This document shows positions 32,309 to 39,383 of a DNA stretch of 64,000 bases, one piece after another (within the stretch, counting starts at the first letter, position 1; each line of letters opens with the position of its first letter). The DNA is from a virus. The notes under the pieces were generated by a model that was not told the origin of the DNA, did no database searches, and saw only the letters and a program-made list of their open reading frames with translations. The position numbers were made by a program, and so were the translations under genes. The stretch lies in the IMG/VR virus record IMGVR_UViG_3300011116_000922, positions 83,411 through 147,410 of that record. One strand, given 5' to 3'.

Positions 32309-34618
32309 ATGAAGACTCTTTCCCCGACTGCCCCCATCGCACCTGTGACGGCCGTGAAGTCCGTGCTTGCGCGTCTGCTTGCCACCGAGAATATTTCGGT
32401 TGAGCATCAAGATGTGCCCACGGCTGCGTTTGACCTCAAGACCCGTACCCTTATTCTGCCCCGTTGGAAGGACATGAGCAACGCGCTGTACGATATGCTC
32501 GTCGGCCACGAGGTGAGCCATGCCCTCCACACGCCGCAGGACGGGTGGAAGACGGATGCCGATGCCCTTGCCGCCAAGCACGGCGTGGACGGTGGCGTGG
32601 CGCGTCAGTACCTGAATATTGCAGAAGACGCGCGTATTGAGCGCATGATCAAGGACAAGTTCCCCGGTCTGCGTTCGGACTTCTTCAAGGGCTACGGCGA
32701 ACTCCACGCCAAGAATTTCTTTGGTGTCACCGAAGCGCAGATGCCCTCGCTGGCCCTTGGCGACCGCGTGAACCTCCACTCCAAGTTGGGTCTGCATGTG
32801 GACGCGATTGTGCCGTTCACTGCGGACGAGGCCCTCATCCGCGATTTCGTGATGGGCGCACAGACTTGGGCAGACACCGTGGACGGTGCTGACCGTATGC
32901 TTGCGGTTGACGCTGCCAAGTGGAAGCAGAAGCAGGAGCCGCAGGAACGCGCACCCGAAGGGCAGTCTGCTCCGCAGGGCGACGAAACGGAAGACGGCGA
33001 AGACGCGCCCGGTGCTGACGGCGAAGACTCGCAGGGCAGCGAAGGCGAAGACAAGTCCGAGAGCGGTTCGGGCACCGAGGGTGGCGAAGACAATTCGCAG
33101 GGTCGCGCCAACGACAACCCCACCGAAACGCAGACGGGTGAAGACGATCACGGCGGTTCGGGTGGCGAGAAGTCCACCAAGAGCGACATGCCCGGCCCGA
33201 TCACGAACTCCTCCCTTGAGAACGCGCTCAAGAGTCTGAACGAAACCGCTAGCCGTGCCCCCAATGTGGTGCGCCTGAAGATGACCGCGCCCACGCTTGA
33301 TGTGGTTGTGCCCTTTGCTGATGTGCTGAAGGATCTCAACGAGATGGCTACCCGTGGCAAGTGGAACCCCGCGCCTGTGCGCGAGGCTGACTACAAGCGG
33401 GCTAGCAGCGCAATGGCTACCGCGTTCGACCGCCGCAAGTCTGCGGATATTTGGAAGCGCACCACTGTTGCCAAGACGGGTGCCATTGATCCGCTCCGCA
33501 TGACCCAGTACAAGTGGAATGAAGACATTTTCCGCCGTGGCACCCGCATTGCCGAAGGCAAGAACCACGGCATCGTGATTCTGCTTGACTGGAGCGGTTC
33601 GATGGGCAGCATCATGCAGCAGACCATTGGGCAGTTGATGATCCTCACGGACTTCTGCCGCATGGCAGGTGTGCCGTTCGAAGTGTACGCTTTCTGCGAC
33701 CGCCCGTACACCACGCTGCCGGAAGGCATGGATCAGTACAGCGACGAAGCGTACCGTCTGCGCGACAAGGAGTACAAGCGTTTCAACAGCAATGAACACA
33801 ACACCGCTTCTCCCACCTACATGCGTCTGCTGAACTTCCTGTCCAACCGCATGACTGCCGCGCAGTACGAGCGCATGAAGTCCCTGCTGTTCAACCACTG
33901 GAGCAGCATCGGCTACGATTCGCGCTACGGCATGGGCAGCACCCCCACTGCTGCTGCTCTGCACCACGCTTCTGCGGTGGTTGCGGAGTTCACGAAGCGC
34001 AATCGCATTCAGATCGCGCACACCATCGTGCTGACGGACGGCGATGCCACGGACGAGTACCGTGTGAACCGTGGCGGTGACGCGGTGCGCTCCACTTGGA
34101 CGCGGGACACGCACTGGGTGATTGAAGACCCTGCCACTGGCGCGTCCTATGACCTGTGGAACACGCAGTACCGTGACGCTGACGGCAAGACGCAGACCAT
34201 GCGCCGTGGCACCGTGAACTGGGAAGCCGCTGCTAACCGTTCGGTGTGCATTGCAATCGACGCTCTGCGCCGCCGCACTGGTTCCAAGGTTCACTGGATT
34301 GGTCTGTCTGCCAGTACGCGCAAGACTGCGCCGAGCGGCATGGGCGGTTTCGTGCCGTTCGAAGACTCCAACTGGGGGCGTGACGGGTTTGCCCGTGGCA
34401 GTGCGGAAGGTTGGGACACCGCGGTGATGGCAGCGTCCTGCCGTTTCGGTGGCGCGGGTAACAACTGGATCGAAAAGCAGTTGGAAGCAATGGACGACAA
34501 GATTGAAGGAGCCAAGACTAGCCGCACTCTCGTTAATGCAGTGGTGGACAAGCAGGCCATGACCAACTCGCTCCGGTCGCTTGCCACCATCATCGGTGAA
34601 TTCATCGCGGTGGCATAA
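32309..34618 (+). CDS. VWA-domain protein with an HExxH N-terminal domain (CobT/BatA-like partner of the MoxR ATPase)
   Basis: 769 residues. Residues 62-74 (DMLVGHEVSHALH) hold a zinc HEVSH motif. A long acidic disordered linker (EDGEDAPGADGEDSQGSEGE) follows. A von Willebrand A domain has the MIDAS motif LLDWSGSMGS and VLTDGDATDE. The combination is known for CobT-like and VWA-metallopeptidase proteins working with MoxR/CobS AAA+ ATPases, and the ATPase gene is the next one. The pair could remodel or metallate a protein target; cobaltochelatase activity is not proven. ATG 32309 has no Shine-Dalgarno and lies at a promoter (leaderless). The gene is GC-rich. Confidence 0.85.
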   Translation: MKTLSPTAPIAPVTAVKSVLARLLATENISVEHQDVPTAAFDLKTRTLILPRWKDMSNALYDMLVGHEVSHALHTPQDGWKTDADALAAKHGVDGGVARQYLNIAEDARIERMIKDKFPGLRSDFFKGYGELHAKNFFGVTEAQMPSLALGDRVNLHSKLGLHVDAIVPFTADEALIRDFVMGAQTWADTVDGADRMLAVDAAKWKQKQEPQERAPEGQSAPQGDETEDGEDAPGADGEDSQGSEGEDKSESGSGTEGGEDNSQGRANDNPTETQTGEDDHGGSGGEKSTKSDMPGPITNSSLENALKSLNETASRAPNVVRLKMTAPTLDVVVPFADVLKDLNEMATRGKWNPAPVREADYKRASSAMATAFDRRKSADIWKRTTVAKTGAIDPLRMTQYKWNEDIFRRGTRIAEGKNHGIVILLDWSGSMGSIMQQTIGQLMILTDFCRMAGVPFEVYAFCDRPYTTLPEGMDQYSDEAYRLRDKEYKRFNSNEHNTASPTYMRLLNFLSNRMTAAQYERMKSLLFNHWSSIGYDSRYGMGSTPTAAALHHASAVVAEFTKRNRIQIAHTIVLTDGDATDEYRVNRGGDAVRSTWTRDTHWVIEDPATGASYDLWNTQYRDADGKTQTMRRGTVNWEAAANRSVCIAIDALRRRTGSKVHWIGLSASTRKTAPSGMGGFVPFEDSNWGRDGFARGSAEGWDTAVMAASCRFGGAGNNWIEKQLEAMDDKIEGAKTSRTLVNAVVDKQAMTNSLRSLATIIGEFIAVA

Positions 34619-34630
34619 GAAAATACTCGC

Positions 34631-34686
34631 TGCCCCGGCAGGAAAACCCCAAAAATTACGCAAAAGGCGTAAATCCTGCCGGGGCA
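34631..34686. repeat. Forked inverted repeat after the VWA gene
   Basis: 13-bp perfect arms (34631-34643 and 34674-34686; TGCCCCGGCAGGA) enclose a smaller hairpin TTACGC/GCGTAA (34656-34661, 34667-34672). No T-run follows, so a classical terminator is doubtful. It may act as a 3'-end stabiliser, a processed RNA element or a factor-dependent terminator. Confidence 0.7.
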
Positions 34687-34703
34687 AGGGGTTAAGTCAG
34701 TAA

Positions 34704-34712
34704 TTATCGGAC
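34704..34712 (+). promoter_or_regulatory. TTATCGGAC upstream element
   Basis: TTATCGGAC, 18 nt before the -35 box of the AAA+ promoter. The same nonamer stands 17 nt before the -35 at 43526 and, inverted, twice at 61.0 kb. Candidate operator or UP-like element. Confidence 0.4.
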
Positions 34713-34730
34713 ACTTTTTCACGCAAAGCC

Positions 34731-34759
34731 TTGAAATACAGGCAAAAATACAGTAGAAT
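34731..34759 (+). promoter_or_regulatory. Sigma70-like promoter driving a leaderless start
   Basis: TTGAAA (34731-34736), 17 bp, TAGAAT (34754-34759). The ATG at 34767 follows after 7 nt. Confidence 0.65.
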
Positions 34760-34766
34760 AAACACC

Positions 34767-36110
34767 ATGAAGACCGCTTTCTCGCTTTCGTCCTCCCAGT
34801 TCGCCTTTATCGCTGCCGTCCGTCCGCACCTCGCGGCCTTCGGCATCACCGCGAAGACCACTTCCAACGGTCAGAGTGTTGGATTCTCGCCCCTGTTCCG
34901 TGCCGCGCACAAGGCGGGCTATTCGGCTGTTCCCGCGTGGTGCATGAGCGCGGATCGCAAGTGCGGTCGCGGCGTGTATGTGCTGCCGGAACTGTTTGCC
35001 GCTGACGGGGACATCACCGTGACCGAAGTGAAGCGTGGTCGCAAGCCCGGTTCCACTGCCGCGAAGGCAGAGAAGACCGCGAAGACCACTAGCGCGGTTC
35101 CGGCAGCACTCGCTGCTGCCGTTGTTGCTGCCGCGCCCACCACGCTGACGGCTTCCACCGTGTCCGGTGGCATTGCCGTGGGCACTGCCGCGTCCATGAT
35201 CCTGTCGCTCACGGACGGTGAGCGCGACACCTTCACGCCTGACCGCGATGCCAACTATGTGGCATGGGGTTTCCACAGCGAAATCGAAACCATTATCAAG
35301 TCCAAGGCATTCTGCCCCGTGTTCATCACTGGTATGTCGGGCAACGGCAAGACCACGATGGTGGAGCAGGTGTGTGCCAAGTTGAAGCGCGAGTGTGTGC
35401 GCGTCAACTTCACCGTGCAGACGGACGAAGACGAACTGCTTGGCGGCTTCCGCCTCATGGGCGGCGAAACCAAGTTCGTGCCCGGTCCCGTCCTTGTTGC
35501 AATGGAGCGCGGCGCGGTGCTGCTGCTTGACGAGGTGGATCTCGGTAGCCATGCCATCATGTGCTTGCAGTCCGTGCTTGAAGGCAAGGGCAAGTTCATT
35601 CCCAAGATCGGCAAGTATGTGCGTCCTGCTCCGGGCTTCACCATCGTGGCTACTGCCAACACGAAGGGCAAGGGCAGTGCGGACGGTCGATTCGCGGGTA
35701 CGAACCAGTTGAATGAGGCGTTCCTTGACCGCTTCCACTTCTGCTACGAGCAGGACTACGCTAGCGTGGCTGTTGAGAAGAAGATTCTCAAGAAGTACGC
35801 GGAGAGCGTGAGCGTGAACGATGACCAGTTCATCGAAAACCTTGTGAACTGGGCTGATCTCATCCGCAAGTCCTTCAAGCAGCAGATCGTGAACGAGATC
35901 ATCACCACGCGCCGTCTGCGTGACATCGTGTTCGCGTACTCCGTGTTCGGTGACAAGATGCAGAGCATCGACCGCTGCGTGGCGCGTTTCGATGAGGACA
36001 CGAAGTCCGCGTTCATGGAGTTCTACACGAAGGTGGATGCCACGGTGACCGCTGCCGCTGCTCCGGTTGATGCTCCGAAGAGCAACGATCCCAACGCTTG
36101 CCCGTTCTGA
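34767..36110 (+). CDS. MoxR/CobS-like AAA+ ATPase
   Basis: 447 residues. Walker A GMSGNGKT (189-196), Walker B VLLLDEVD (251-258), then TIVATANTKGKG (sensor 1) and a late Arg-containing helix (ITTRRLRDIVF) mark a MoxR/CobS-type ATPase. The first 100 residues form an extra domain (YSAVPAWCMSADRKCGRGVY, then RGRKPGS) that recurs as a stand-alone protein at 36517. MoxR ATPases act with VWA proteins such as the product of the gene upstream. ATG 34767 is chosen because an earlier in-frame start would lie upstream of the promoter. Leaderless. Function in the phage is unknown. Confidence 0.88.
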   Translation: MKTAFSLSSSQFAFIAAVRPHLAAFGITAKTTSNGQSVGFSPLFRAAHKAGYSAVPAWCMSADRKCGRGVYVLPELFAADGDITVTEVKRGRKPGSTAAKAEKTAKTTSAVPAALAAAVVAAAPTTLTASTVSGGIAVGTAASMILSLTDGERDTFTPDRDANYVAWGFHSEIETIIKSKAFCPVFITGMSGNGKTTMVEQVCAKLKRECVRVNFTVQTDEDELLGGFRLMGGETKFVPGPVLVAMERGAVLLLDEVDLGSHAIMCLQSVLEGKGKFIPKIGKYVRPAPGFTIVATANTKGKGSADGRFAGTNQLNEAFLDRFHFCYEQDYASVAVEKKILKKYAESVSVNDDQFIENLVNWADLIRKSFKQQIVNEIITTRRLRDIVFAYSVFGDKMQSIDRCVARFDEDTKSAFMEFYTKVDATVTAAAAPVDAPKSNDPNACPF

Positions 36111-36140
36111 TCCACACGCAACCCTACAGGAGAAACCCCA

Positions 36141-36479
36141 ATGATTAAGGGCATTACTGTCAAGTCTGACGAACACGAAAACTTCTTTAAGCGTTCCATT
36201 CTGCTGTTCCTGTCCAACGGCTACAAGGTTAGTGCCATCTACGGCACTGGCGCGTACTCGCAAACCATTAACAAGGATCGTCACGGCAAGACCGGACTGC
36301 TGCCCACGGAGCAGTACATGACCACCCCCGAAGCGTCCACCGTGGAAGTAGCCATCATCGACCCCAAGGGGGATTTCGTGCCGTTCAAGGAACACAATGA
36401 AGATGTTCGCGGCAACACGGATTTCGAAACGCTTCTGAAGATTGCAGCGTGGGCAGACGGTCTGCCGTACACTGCCTGA
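36141..36479 (+). CDS. Hypothetical protein in the MoxR-VWA operon
   Basis: 112 residues, alpha/beta, soluble (KRSILLFLSNGYKVSAIYGT). CAGGAGAAACCCC lies just before the ATG. It sits between the ATPase and its paralogous N-domain gene, so it probably belongs to the same transcription unit. No family is recognised. Confidence 0.7.
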   Translation: MIKGITVKSDEHENFFKRSILLFLSNGYKVSAIYGTGAYSQTINKDRHGKTGLLPTEQYMTTPEASTVEVAIIDPKGDFVPFKEHNEDVRGNTDFETLLKIAAWADGLPYTA

Positions 36480-36516
36480 TCCACTCACACACTCACACAC
36501 AAAGGAAACACTTTCA

Positions 36517-36888
36517 ATGACTACTGCCAACACCAACACCGTCCTCCTCGCCTCGTACACCCCCGGTCAGATCGCGTTCATCACTTGGCTTCAGAGCAAC
36601 CGCACGAAGATCACCGTGTTTGATGACTGCACCGTGAGCCGCAAGGAACTCCTCGCGCTGCTTCAGAGCGATTCGTCGTATGTGGCAGTCCCTGCGTGGA
36701 TTGCTGCGCCCAAGGCTCGGCGTTCGGGTCGCGGCAACTACCTGATCCCGGAGATCAACGCGGACATCACCACGCTCACGGTGAACACCAACAACCGTGG
36801 TCGCAAGGCAGGATCCCGCAACAAGAAGGGTCGCGTGGGCGCGGCTCCTGCGGCTCCTGCTCCGGCGGCTCCTGTCACCACTGCCTAA
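36517..36888 (+). CDS. Stand-alone paralogue of the MoxR ATPase N-terminal domain
   Basis: 123 residues from ATG 36517 (AAAGGAAAC upstream). It contains YVAVPAWIAAPKARRSGRGN followed by YLIPE, and RGRKAGSRNKKGR, aligning with residues about 52-100 of the ATPase (YSAVPAW, GRGVYVLPE, RGRKPGS). Both end in an Ala/Pro-rich stretch. It probably binds the same partner as the ATPase N-domain, or DNA given the basic RGRK tail. This is inference. It may compete with or regulate the ATPase. Confidence 0.75.
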   Translation: MTTANTNTVLLASYTPGQIAFITWLQSNRTKITVFDDCTVSRKELLALLQSDSSYVAVPAWIAAPKARRSGRGNYLIPEINADITTLTVNTNNRGRKAGSRNKKGRVGAAPAAPAPAAPVTTA

Positions 36889-36916
36889 TCACACTCCACC
36901 ACAAGGACTCCACACA

Positions 36917-37132
36917 ATGCTTGGAATGACCACCATCAAAATTCTCCGTGCCCGTGTAAACTGCCTTATGCACGAAAACGGCGTACTCCTCCGCGAGAAT
37001 GCCCGTCTGCGTCAGGCACTGGAAGTGTCGGGCAACACCGCACCGACCCGCACCGACCGCGACTACTCACTGGGTGGGCACGAATGGATTGACCCCGTGA
37101 GCGGCATCGACACTTGGAGCGGCGCAGACTAA
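36917..37132 (+). CDS. Small coiled-coil protein
   Basis: 71 residues from ATG 36917. A leucine-zipper-like stretch (LMHENGVLLRENARLRQALE) is followed by a polar C-terminus with Trp. AAGGACT upstream. It lies at the end of the MoxR-VWA operon, 9 nt before tRNA-Arg. Function unknown. Confidence 0.65.
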   Translation: MLGMTTIKILRARVNCLMHENGVLLRENARLRQALEVSGNTAPTRTDRDYSLGGHEWIDPVSGIDTWSGAD

Positions 37133-37141
37133 ACGCATTCT

Positions 37142-37215
37142 GTCCCTGTAACTCAGCCGGATAGAGTAGCGACCTTCTAAGTCGCAAGTCAGTGGTTCGA
37201 ATCCACTCAGGGACG
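37142..37215 (+). tRNA. tRNA-Arg (anticodon TCT)
   Basis: Acceptor GTCCCTG/CAGGGAC (37142-37148, 37208-37214) with discriminator G; anticodon stem GCGAC/GTCGC with loop CTTCTAA; T-arm with TTCGAAT. Reads AGA codons. CCA is not encoded. Confidence 0.93.
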
Positions 37216-37237
37216 CTAGAACAAAGGAATAAATTAA

Positions 37238-37402
37238 ATGCCACGAATTGCAGTGCTTGAATCCGACCTCCGTGACGACACCATTGACTGGAGCGAATTT
37301 GAGAATTCCATCCGTTCCGATGCCGACCCCCGCGAGATCCGCCGACCCGCCGAAGAGGACGAATGGGAAGACGAAGACGACAGTGACGACGACCGCCGCT
37401 AA
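37238..37402 (+). CDS. Small very acidic protein
   Basis: 54 residues between two tRNAs. AAAGGA lies about 10 nt before ATG 37238. The N-terminus is a short strand (MPRIAVLESDL), the C-terminus an Asp/Glu run (EEDEWEDEDDSDDDRR). Its stop overlaps a CTAAATA core placed 8 nt before tRNA-Leu. Could be a DNA-mimic-like inhibitor, purely by composition. Confidence 0.6.
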   Translation: MPRIAVLESDLRDDTIDWSEFENSIRSDADPREIRRPAEEDEWEDEDDSDDDRR

Positions 37403-37405
37403 ATA
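37399..37405 (+). promoter_or_regulatory. Possible late promoter core before tRNA-Leu
   Basis: CTAAATA ends 7 nt before the 5' end of tRNA-Leu, so transcription could begin almost at the mature tRNA end. Confidence 0.35.
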
Positions 37406-37412
37406 AACCCCC

Positions 37413-37485
37413 GGCACTGTAGCCCAATGGCAGAGGCATTCGACTCAAAATCGAAACAGTGTGGGTTCGACTCCCACCAGTGCTA
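37413..37485 (+). tRNA. tRNA-Leu-like (anticodon CAA) with a short variable loop
   Basis: Acceptor GGCACTG/CAGTGCT (37413-37419, 37478-37484), discriminator A; anticodon stem TTCGA/TCGAA with loop CTCAAAA giving CAA (Leu UUG); T-arm GTGGG/CCCAC. It is 73 nt long and lacks the long variable arm normal for bacterial tRNA-Leu. The anticodon assignment is therefore correct by position but unusual in structure. Confidence 0.75.
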
Positions 37486-37493
37486 CTAAAAAA

Positions 37494-37808
37494 ATGCCCA
37501 CTATGCAAAACGCCCAATTCCGCAATACCGTTTCGCAACACCGCTGCTCCCGCTATGCCATCCTCATGCAGCCCGGTAGTCACGGGCGCACCACCGTGAC
37601 TTTTTTCTATGATCCCCAACGCGCTTCCGTATTCGTGTGGTTGACTGCCAACACAGAGGACGGCTCACCGCTGTCCGTGGACGGTGGGCAGTACAGGCTA
37701 GAGCGCGATTGGCATATCTCACTGTTCACTGACAACGCTCGGCGCATATGGGCGGAACTGCTAGCGGGGGGATGGCGCGAGATTGCTGTGGGTAGCCTCG
37801 GCACATGA
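37494..37808 (+). CDS. Small accessory protein with ARxxWxxLxxxGW motif
   Basis: 104 residues from ATG 37494, 8 nt after tRNA-Leu, with no Shine-Dalgarno (an alternative start is the Met at 37503). A beta-rich middle (TVTFFYDPQRASVFVWLTAN) is followed by the C-terminal helix LFTDNARRIWAELLAGGWRE. That helix recurs in several proteins of the 37-47 kb region. Function unknown. Confidence 0.6.
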   Translation: MPTMQNAQFRNTVSQHRCSRYAILMQPGSHGRTTVTFFYDPQRASVFVWLTANTEDGSPLSVDGGQYRLERDWHISLFTDNARRIWAELLAGGWREIAVGSLGT

Positions 37809-37814
37809 TGCAGA

Positions 37815-37898
37815 CTAAATAAAATTGTAGCCGTGTGGGATTCGTCCCGTACATCGCTACCACGCCCCTGACCGCTACACGCTGTCAGGGGTTTTTTT
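37815..37898 (+). ncRNA. Candidate small late RNA ending in a strong terminator
   Basis: CTAAATA (37815-37821) is followed by a hairpin region (GTAGC near 37827 pairing with GCTAC near 37856, enclosing GGGA-TTCG-TCCC). A terminator follows with CCCCTGAC/GTCAGGGG (37865-37872, 37884-37891) and seven T. No ORF fits. It may be a small RNA or simply the 3' end of the upstream gene. Confidence 0.45.
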
Positions 37899-38430
37899 GT
37901 TTTTACAGGCAATTTGCGCGCCTCTACAGGGTGTGCGTACAGGCGTGGCGTACAGGTGTTCGGGGACCAGTGATTTTGGGGCCGGGGGTGGGTACGGTAG
38001 GGCCGCTAGCACAGCCCGGTCAATTTCGCGCAACGGAATTCAAAAATTTGGGACTCCGGTAAATGGCTCAAATAGATTTCAAATATTGGGACTCCAGCAA
38101 CCCCGTGCAGAGATTTCAAATATTGCCGGGGCATCCTAGCCACACCACAGCCCCCACACAACCCTGCCGCCGCACAGCCCCTCCCTAGCCTCTCTAGCCC
38201 CTCCCTAGCCCCATCCCCCAATACGCTTACAGGAATCCCTAAACGCTTACGCCGCCGTGCCCCCACACCAAAACAGTTTTCAAATATGGGGAGCAGCACA
38301 GGGGTTCAAAGCCTCCGGTGGACGCGGGCAGGACTGCATCTATTACCGCAGCCACCAGTAAAGTGGTTTAATAGGATTACTGTAGAGCGCATGAAACAGG
38401 GATTAAATATTGGAACGGGGGGTGGGGGTC
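37899..38430. repeat. 530-bp gene-free region with short degenerate repeats
   Basis: No convincing gene. It holds imperfect copies of TTCAAATATTGGGACTCC (near 38038, 38071, 38112 and 38277, plus TTAAATATTGG at 38403) and repeated CCCTCCCTAGCC tracts (38180-38215). Base composition is patchy, from G-rich to AT-rich. Similar AATATTGG words occur in other intergenic regions (31320, 48120). It could be a replication origin, a regulator-binding region or decayed sequence. Confidence 0.45.
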
Positions 38431-38458
38431 TTGCGCGGAGGCAGGGGTGTGCTATACT
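38431..38458 (+). promoter_or_regulatory. Sigma70-like promoter driving a leaderless start
   Basis: TTGCGC (38431-38436), 16 bp, TATACT (38453-38458). The ATG at 38465 follows after 6 nt. Confidence 0.65.
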
Positions 38459-38464
38459 AGGGGC

Positions 38465-38584
38465 ATGACACACTTTCTATTCCACTGGCTGATTCCTGTG
38501 CTTACTGCGGGAATCGGAATCCTCCTCGCTACCATTATTGCGTCTGTGGCATGGGACACCCTGTACGGACACGGCAAGAACTAA
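38465..38584 (+). CDS. Small single-pass membrane protein
   Basis: 39 residues: MTHFLFHW, then a hydrophobic helix (LIPVLTAGIGILLATIIASV) and a short polar tail. The ATG lies 6 nt after a TATACT box, so the mRNA should be leaderless. Early expression and membrane location suggest an envelope-acting peptide. Function unknown. Confidence 0.6.
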   Translation: MTHFLFHWLIPVLTAGIGILLATIIASVAWDTLYGHGKN

Positions 38585-38588
38585 AGCA

Positions 38589-38816
38589 ATGCCCAACCAC
38601 ACCACTACAACAGACTCCTCGCTGCGGGTTGAACTGCGATTGCGTGAAATGGCAGACAAGTGGCATGACGCAAATCGTGCAGTATACGAAATGTGCCGTG
38701 ACGCTGCGGAAGAGATTCGGGTGTTGCGTGTGGAGCGCAGGGCAGCGGAAGCCGCTGCTGCTCTTACACACTCGTATCCCTACGGCACGGGATGGGGCAA
38801 GGGCAAGGACGAATGA
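38589..38816 (+). CDS. Hypothetical helical protein
   Basis: 75 residues from ATG 38589, 4 nt after the membrane peptide. Mostly one charged helix (EEIRVLRVERRAAEAAAAL) with a Gly/Lys tail. The stop overlaps the next ATG (ATGA). Function unknown. Confidence 0.6.
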   Translation: MPNHTTTTDSSLRVELRLREMADKWHDANRAVYEMCRDAAEEIRVLRVERRAAEAAAALTHSYPYGTGWGKGKDE

Positions 38817-39226
38817 ACAGCACCGGAGACAAGCACTACACGGAATACCTGCTGATAGACAAGCACGCCTGTCAGTGGATTTTCCGCGTGTTTGAAACCG
38901 ATTGGGCAGATGTGCTTGTGCAGGTGTTACCGCAGGATGGGAGCAGCACTCCCCTTGTGTGGGCGCATCAGGTGCGGTACGCTCCGAATTTTCTAGCCCA
39001 GTTGCCGCCGGACACACGGCAAGCGGAAATGGCAAAGGCACACCTGTTTGAAAAGAAATATCGTGAGGTAACGGAGTTTGGGTACGACGACCCCTCAACA
39101 GGCTGGGCCGTGGCAGGAATTCGCATCCGGTTCAACCGGGACAACACCATGCGGTTGGGCAAGGGTGACGCACGGCGGCTGTGGGAGCGGATACGGCAAG
39201 ACTCCCCCCACACATCTAAAATATAA
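38813..39226 (+). CDS. Accessory protein with DARRLWERI motif
   Basis: 137 residues, start coupled to the preceding gene (ATGA). Alpha/beta, with a C-terminal LGKGDARRLWERIRQD helix similar to the ARxxW motif of other accessory proteins here. Last gene of this early unit. Function unknown. Confidence 0.65.
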   Translation: MNSTGDKHYTEYLLIDKHACQWIFRVFETDWADVLVQVLPQDGSSTPLVWAHQVRYAPNFLAQLPPDTRQAEMAKAHLFEKKYREVTEFGYDDPSTGWAVAGIRIRFNRDNTMRLGKGDARRLWERIRQDSPHTSKI

Positions 39227-39245
39227 AAATCACGAACGGTAGCCG

Positions 39246-39253
39246 TATAAATA
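39246..39253 (+). promoter_or_regulatory. T4-type late promoter TATAAATA
   Basis: Perfect TATAAATA, but no ORF follows. A structured segment and a terminator follow instead. Confidence 0.6.
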
Positions 39254-39259
39254 AGTGTG

Positions 39260-39376
39260 GTCCGGGCAGCGTAGACAGGAGCGAACACTGATTACGCTAT
39301 TCGTGCAAAGGAACTTCGCTACCTTTCGACCGTCATAGAGGGGGAGTCCCACGGGTAGGGACTCCCCCGCTTTTTT
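39260..39376 (+). ncRNA. Candidate late small RNA with terminator
   Basis: Between a TATAAATA promoter and a strong terminator. Hairpins: AGCGTA/TACGCT (39268-39273, 39293-39298), AAAGG/CCTTT (39307-39311, 39322-39326), and the terminator stem GGGGGAGTCCC/GGGACTCCCCC (39340-39350, 39358-39368) with TTTTTT. No ORF longer than 12 codons seen. An alternative is a long 3' UTR of the upstream gene. Confidence 0.5.
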
Positions 39377-39383
39377 ATTTGCA

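Noticed and set aside
32103-32342. 79-residue minus-strand frame across the VWA promoter
   Set aside because: No Shine-Dalgarno, and it overlaps both the metallopeptidase start and the leaderless promoter.
32297-34687. A 796-residue minus-strand open frame opposite the VWA gene
   Set aside because: Shadow of a GC-rich gene. The plus-strand frame has HExxH and MIDAS motifs, the minus frame has none.
34754-34766. Starting the AAA+ protein at 34731
   Set aside because: That start codon would coincide with the -35 box; the shared N-domain starts later.
34719-36560. A 613-residue minus-strand frame opposite the AAA+ ATPase
   Set aside because: Same reason: no motif, and the opposite frame has Walker A and B.
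38055-38185. 41-codon frame starting MAQIDFKYWDSS in the repeat region
   Set aside because: No ribosome site, and the frame is made of the intergenic repeats themselves.
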